This document shows positions 62,553-64,000 of a stretch of DNA of 64,000 nt, in pieces. Source of the DNA: an uncultured Microscilla sp. (GTDB lineage Bacteria; Bacteroidota; Bacteroidia; Cytophagales; Microscillaceae); NCBI RefSeq assembly GCF_947493425.1, contig NZ_CANLRP010000022.1, positions 1-64,000 of the forward strand, given 5' to 3'. The notes under the pieces are model-generated. The model saw nothing but the letters and a program-made list of their open reading frames with translations, was not told the origin of the DNA and did no database searches. The position numbers and the translations under genes are program-made. Position 1 is the stretch's first letter, and each line of letters starts with the position of its first letter.

Positions 62553-62964
62553 AATGTTAAGATTTCATGATGAGTTCAAAAATTTGATGATTAAAGTTAC
62601 TTCAGTTTTCTACACAAAAAAAATAGGTAGCATGAAACCTCACGTACCTATTTCAAATTAGCTTACTTTTCTTAAGCTTACATTTCACACACGACTTTTA
62701 TGTTTACGATGCATCAATACACATCATAAATCAAACCCTGAGCATCTGCTCAAGCATTCAGCATACCCATCTCTTTATGGTCAAGCATATAACTATATAT
62801 CCCTCTTGCTTGTACTATCATTTACCCCTAATTGTACTTATTAACAAACACCAAATAGAGCAGTGTCCTGATACACCACTGCCCAAATAAGACGACACAC
62901 ATTGATCTCTCAACGGAGCTAAACAGGAGGTGGTTAAATGACTAAACCCTGTGATGACTAACTA
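62553..62964. other. intergenic region with minus-strand hairpin
   Basis: No gene. AAATAGGTA (62621-62629) and TACCTATTT (62645-62653) form a hairpin followed on the minus strand by a T-run (62616-62623). It is a terminator for transcription coming from the PcfJ-like gene. Confidence 0.5.
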
Positions 62965-64000
62965 CTATAAATAATCAATCGACAAAGCCAGGTTTTCTTT
63001 ATTTACCCATTGCTTTATCACTTCCATCTCTTGTGGCTTAGGTTCACGGTTTCGCTTGCCCCTTATCTCGCAAATTCTCCATTTTTTACCCATCTCAATA
63101 GTCACACATTTCTCCTCTTTGCCCTGACCATTTACCTTGGTCATTGTCCAAATAGTACTGTAGCCCCCCAAGCATTTGTGGGTATAGGTGCCTACACAAT
63201 GCATCATAGCTTTGCCCTCTAGCCATAGCTCATAGTTGTTAATCAATTGCGATATTTTGTACAATACCTGTTTTTCAACATCCCAATATTCAAAGTCGTT
63301 GGTAGGGTCTGGCGTCCAGACAAGTAACGAATCGTCAAACACACTACTCAACACTCTAGGCGAACTCAACCACTCATCTACCAATCGCATGATCGATTGG
63401 TCAGTCCTCCCCTTGAGACTAAAATTTGGGGCAACAGGGGGCTCATGTACAATGCCTTTGGCTCTGGTGTATACTTTTTGTCCATCGTATTTATGAGCAT
63501 TGATAAAACTAATGACCTGTGCTACTTCTCGGTTATTGGTGAGCTCAGGATAGTAGGCAAAAAACTGTATGACTTGCCTAAAAAACAATGGGTCTTTATA
63601 AATCCGTTTCCAATGGGTAGCATGCCATTGTTCAAAAAAAGCCTCAGTACCACCTAATGCACATACTTGCCCATACAACAAAGCTTTTTCTATTGAGTAG
63701 TGTCTGGGAGCCTGGGTAAAATAATGCGCCATTTTGCTATTCAACTTAAAAGGCAATGAACGCACATCTTTGATATTGCCCCCTTTGCCCAAGTGAACAA
63801 ACCACCATAAATGGGTAGAATGTTGGGCTTGCCAGGCTGGATACATAAACTCAGGCATTGTATGCTTCACAAACAAATGCTGTAATAAGTCTTTCAACAT
63901 TGCCTCATACACTTCAAACCCACCGCTTTTATGGGTAGGGTTCCAGTGCTTGACAGGTTGCCAACTCTCTAGAGTATTGATCCAGTATTTGCGAAATCGA
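62965..64000 (-). CDS. PcfJ-domain protein (partial, runs off the window)
   Basis: Open to the right edge: the frame continues upstream of the GTG at 63912 as FRKYWINTLESWQPVKHWNP without a stop, so the true start is outside. The C-terminal half bears the PcfJ signature: LWLEGKAMMHCVGTYTHKCLGGYSTIWTM, then CVTIEMGKKWRICEIRGKRNREPKPQEMEVIKQW. PcfJ-like proteins were first seen on conjugative elements and are also chromosomal; activity is unknown. The basic, aromatic N-terminal part (KRIYKDPLFFRQVIQFFAYYPEL) is helical. It ends with an AT-rich downstream region. Confidence 0.75.
   Translation of the reverse strand, partial: RFRKYWINTLESWQPVKHWNPTHKSGGFEVYEAMLKDLLQHLFVKHTMPEFMYPAWQAQHSTHLWWFVHLGKGGNIKDVRSLPFKLNSKMAHYFTQAPRHYSIEKALLYGQVCALGGTEAFFEQWHATHWKRIYKDPLFFRQVIQFFAYYPELTNNREVAQVISFINAHKYDGQKVYTRAKGIVHEPPVAPNFSLKGRTDQSIMRLVDEWLSSPRVLSSVFDDSLLVWTPDPTNDFEYWDVEKQVLYKISQLINNYELWLEGKAMMHCVGTYTHKCLGGYSTIWTMTKVNGQGKEEKCVTIEMGKKWRICEIRGKRNREPKPQEMEVIKQWVNKENLALSIDYL

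Noticed and set aside
1-64000. tRNA, rRNA or CRISPR features
   Set aside because: No cloverleaf or T-loop sequence pattern, no rRNA segment and no short regularly spaced repeats were recognised by eye.

Overview
The window looks like a chromosomal segment of a marine, gliding-type Bacteroidota of the order Cytophagales, close to Microscilla. That placement is my inference and rests on three things. First, the DNA is AT-rich and many genes carry the Bacteroidetes -7 promoter box TAnnTTTG upstream, with almost no Shine-Dalgarno signals. Second, the families are typical of the phylum: DUF4097, DUF4199, DUF4230, a Lacal_2735-type small protein, WG-repeat proteins and an OmpA protein with thrombospondin type-3 repeats. 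Third, large leucine-rich-repeat proteins, TolB/TPR/LytTR regulators and SulP transporters occur together. I see no rRNA, tRNA or CRISPR array.

Layout. 1-3.2 kb: small unknown genes, a possibly frameshifted gene, a dispersed repeat, and a TolB-TPR-LytTR protein that may have lost its 5' end. 3.3-6.4 kb (minus): a SET-domain methyltransferase joined to a kinase-like domain, and an MscS channel. 7.1-10.7 kb (minus): a tight operon of two WG-repeat proteins, an acetyltransferase and a LEA-type lipoprotein. 10.9-14.3 kb: an orphan DNA methyltransferase, an HD-hydrolase/CoaD fusion and a GvpN-like AAA ATPase. 14.7-23.2 kb: envelope and housekeeping genes (OmpA/TSP3, rhomboid, a membrane TPR protein, GatC, PlsC, LpxB). 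23.3-33.1 kb: TauE permease, Fic protein, a second HD protein, DUF3307, two nucleoside kinases (dNK and Tdk), two DUF4097 proteins and small genes. 33.2-34.9 kb: three tandem Uma2 (DUF820) nuclease-like genes, with a fourth copy at 52.3 kb. 35-41.6 kb: an NHLRC2-like protein, a PP2C plus kinase pair, KptA, a MITE-like element, FKBP and DUF4230. 41.8-48.3 kb: DUF4199 with two glycosyltransferases, then a HlyD/C39-ABC peptide exporter. 48.5-56.6 kb: a J-like membrane protein, proline dehydrogenase, an ECF sigma/anti-sigma pair, an LpxH-like hydrolase, an MJ1255-type glycosyltransferase and SulP. 57-64 kb: two LRR proteins, a beta-barrel, a second MITE, an SDR, and a PcfJ-like protein that runs off the right edge.

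How the genes work together. Lipid A and phospholipid synthesis is represented by LpxB, the LpxH-like enzyme and PlsC. Pyrimidine and purine salvage is represented by dNK and Tdk. Signalling is prominent: PP2C/kinase, ECF sigma/anti-sigma, LytTR and Fic. The most unusual items are the kinase-like/SET fusion, the HD-CoaD fusion, the GvpN-like ATPase with no gas-vesicle genes near it, the tandem Uma2 genes that are near-identical except for one internal block, and three classes of small non-coding mobile or dispersed repeats with visible terminal inverted repeats.
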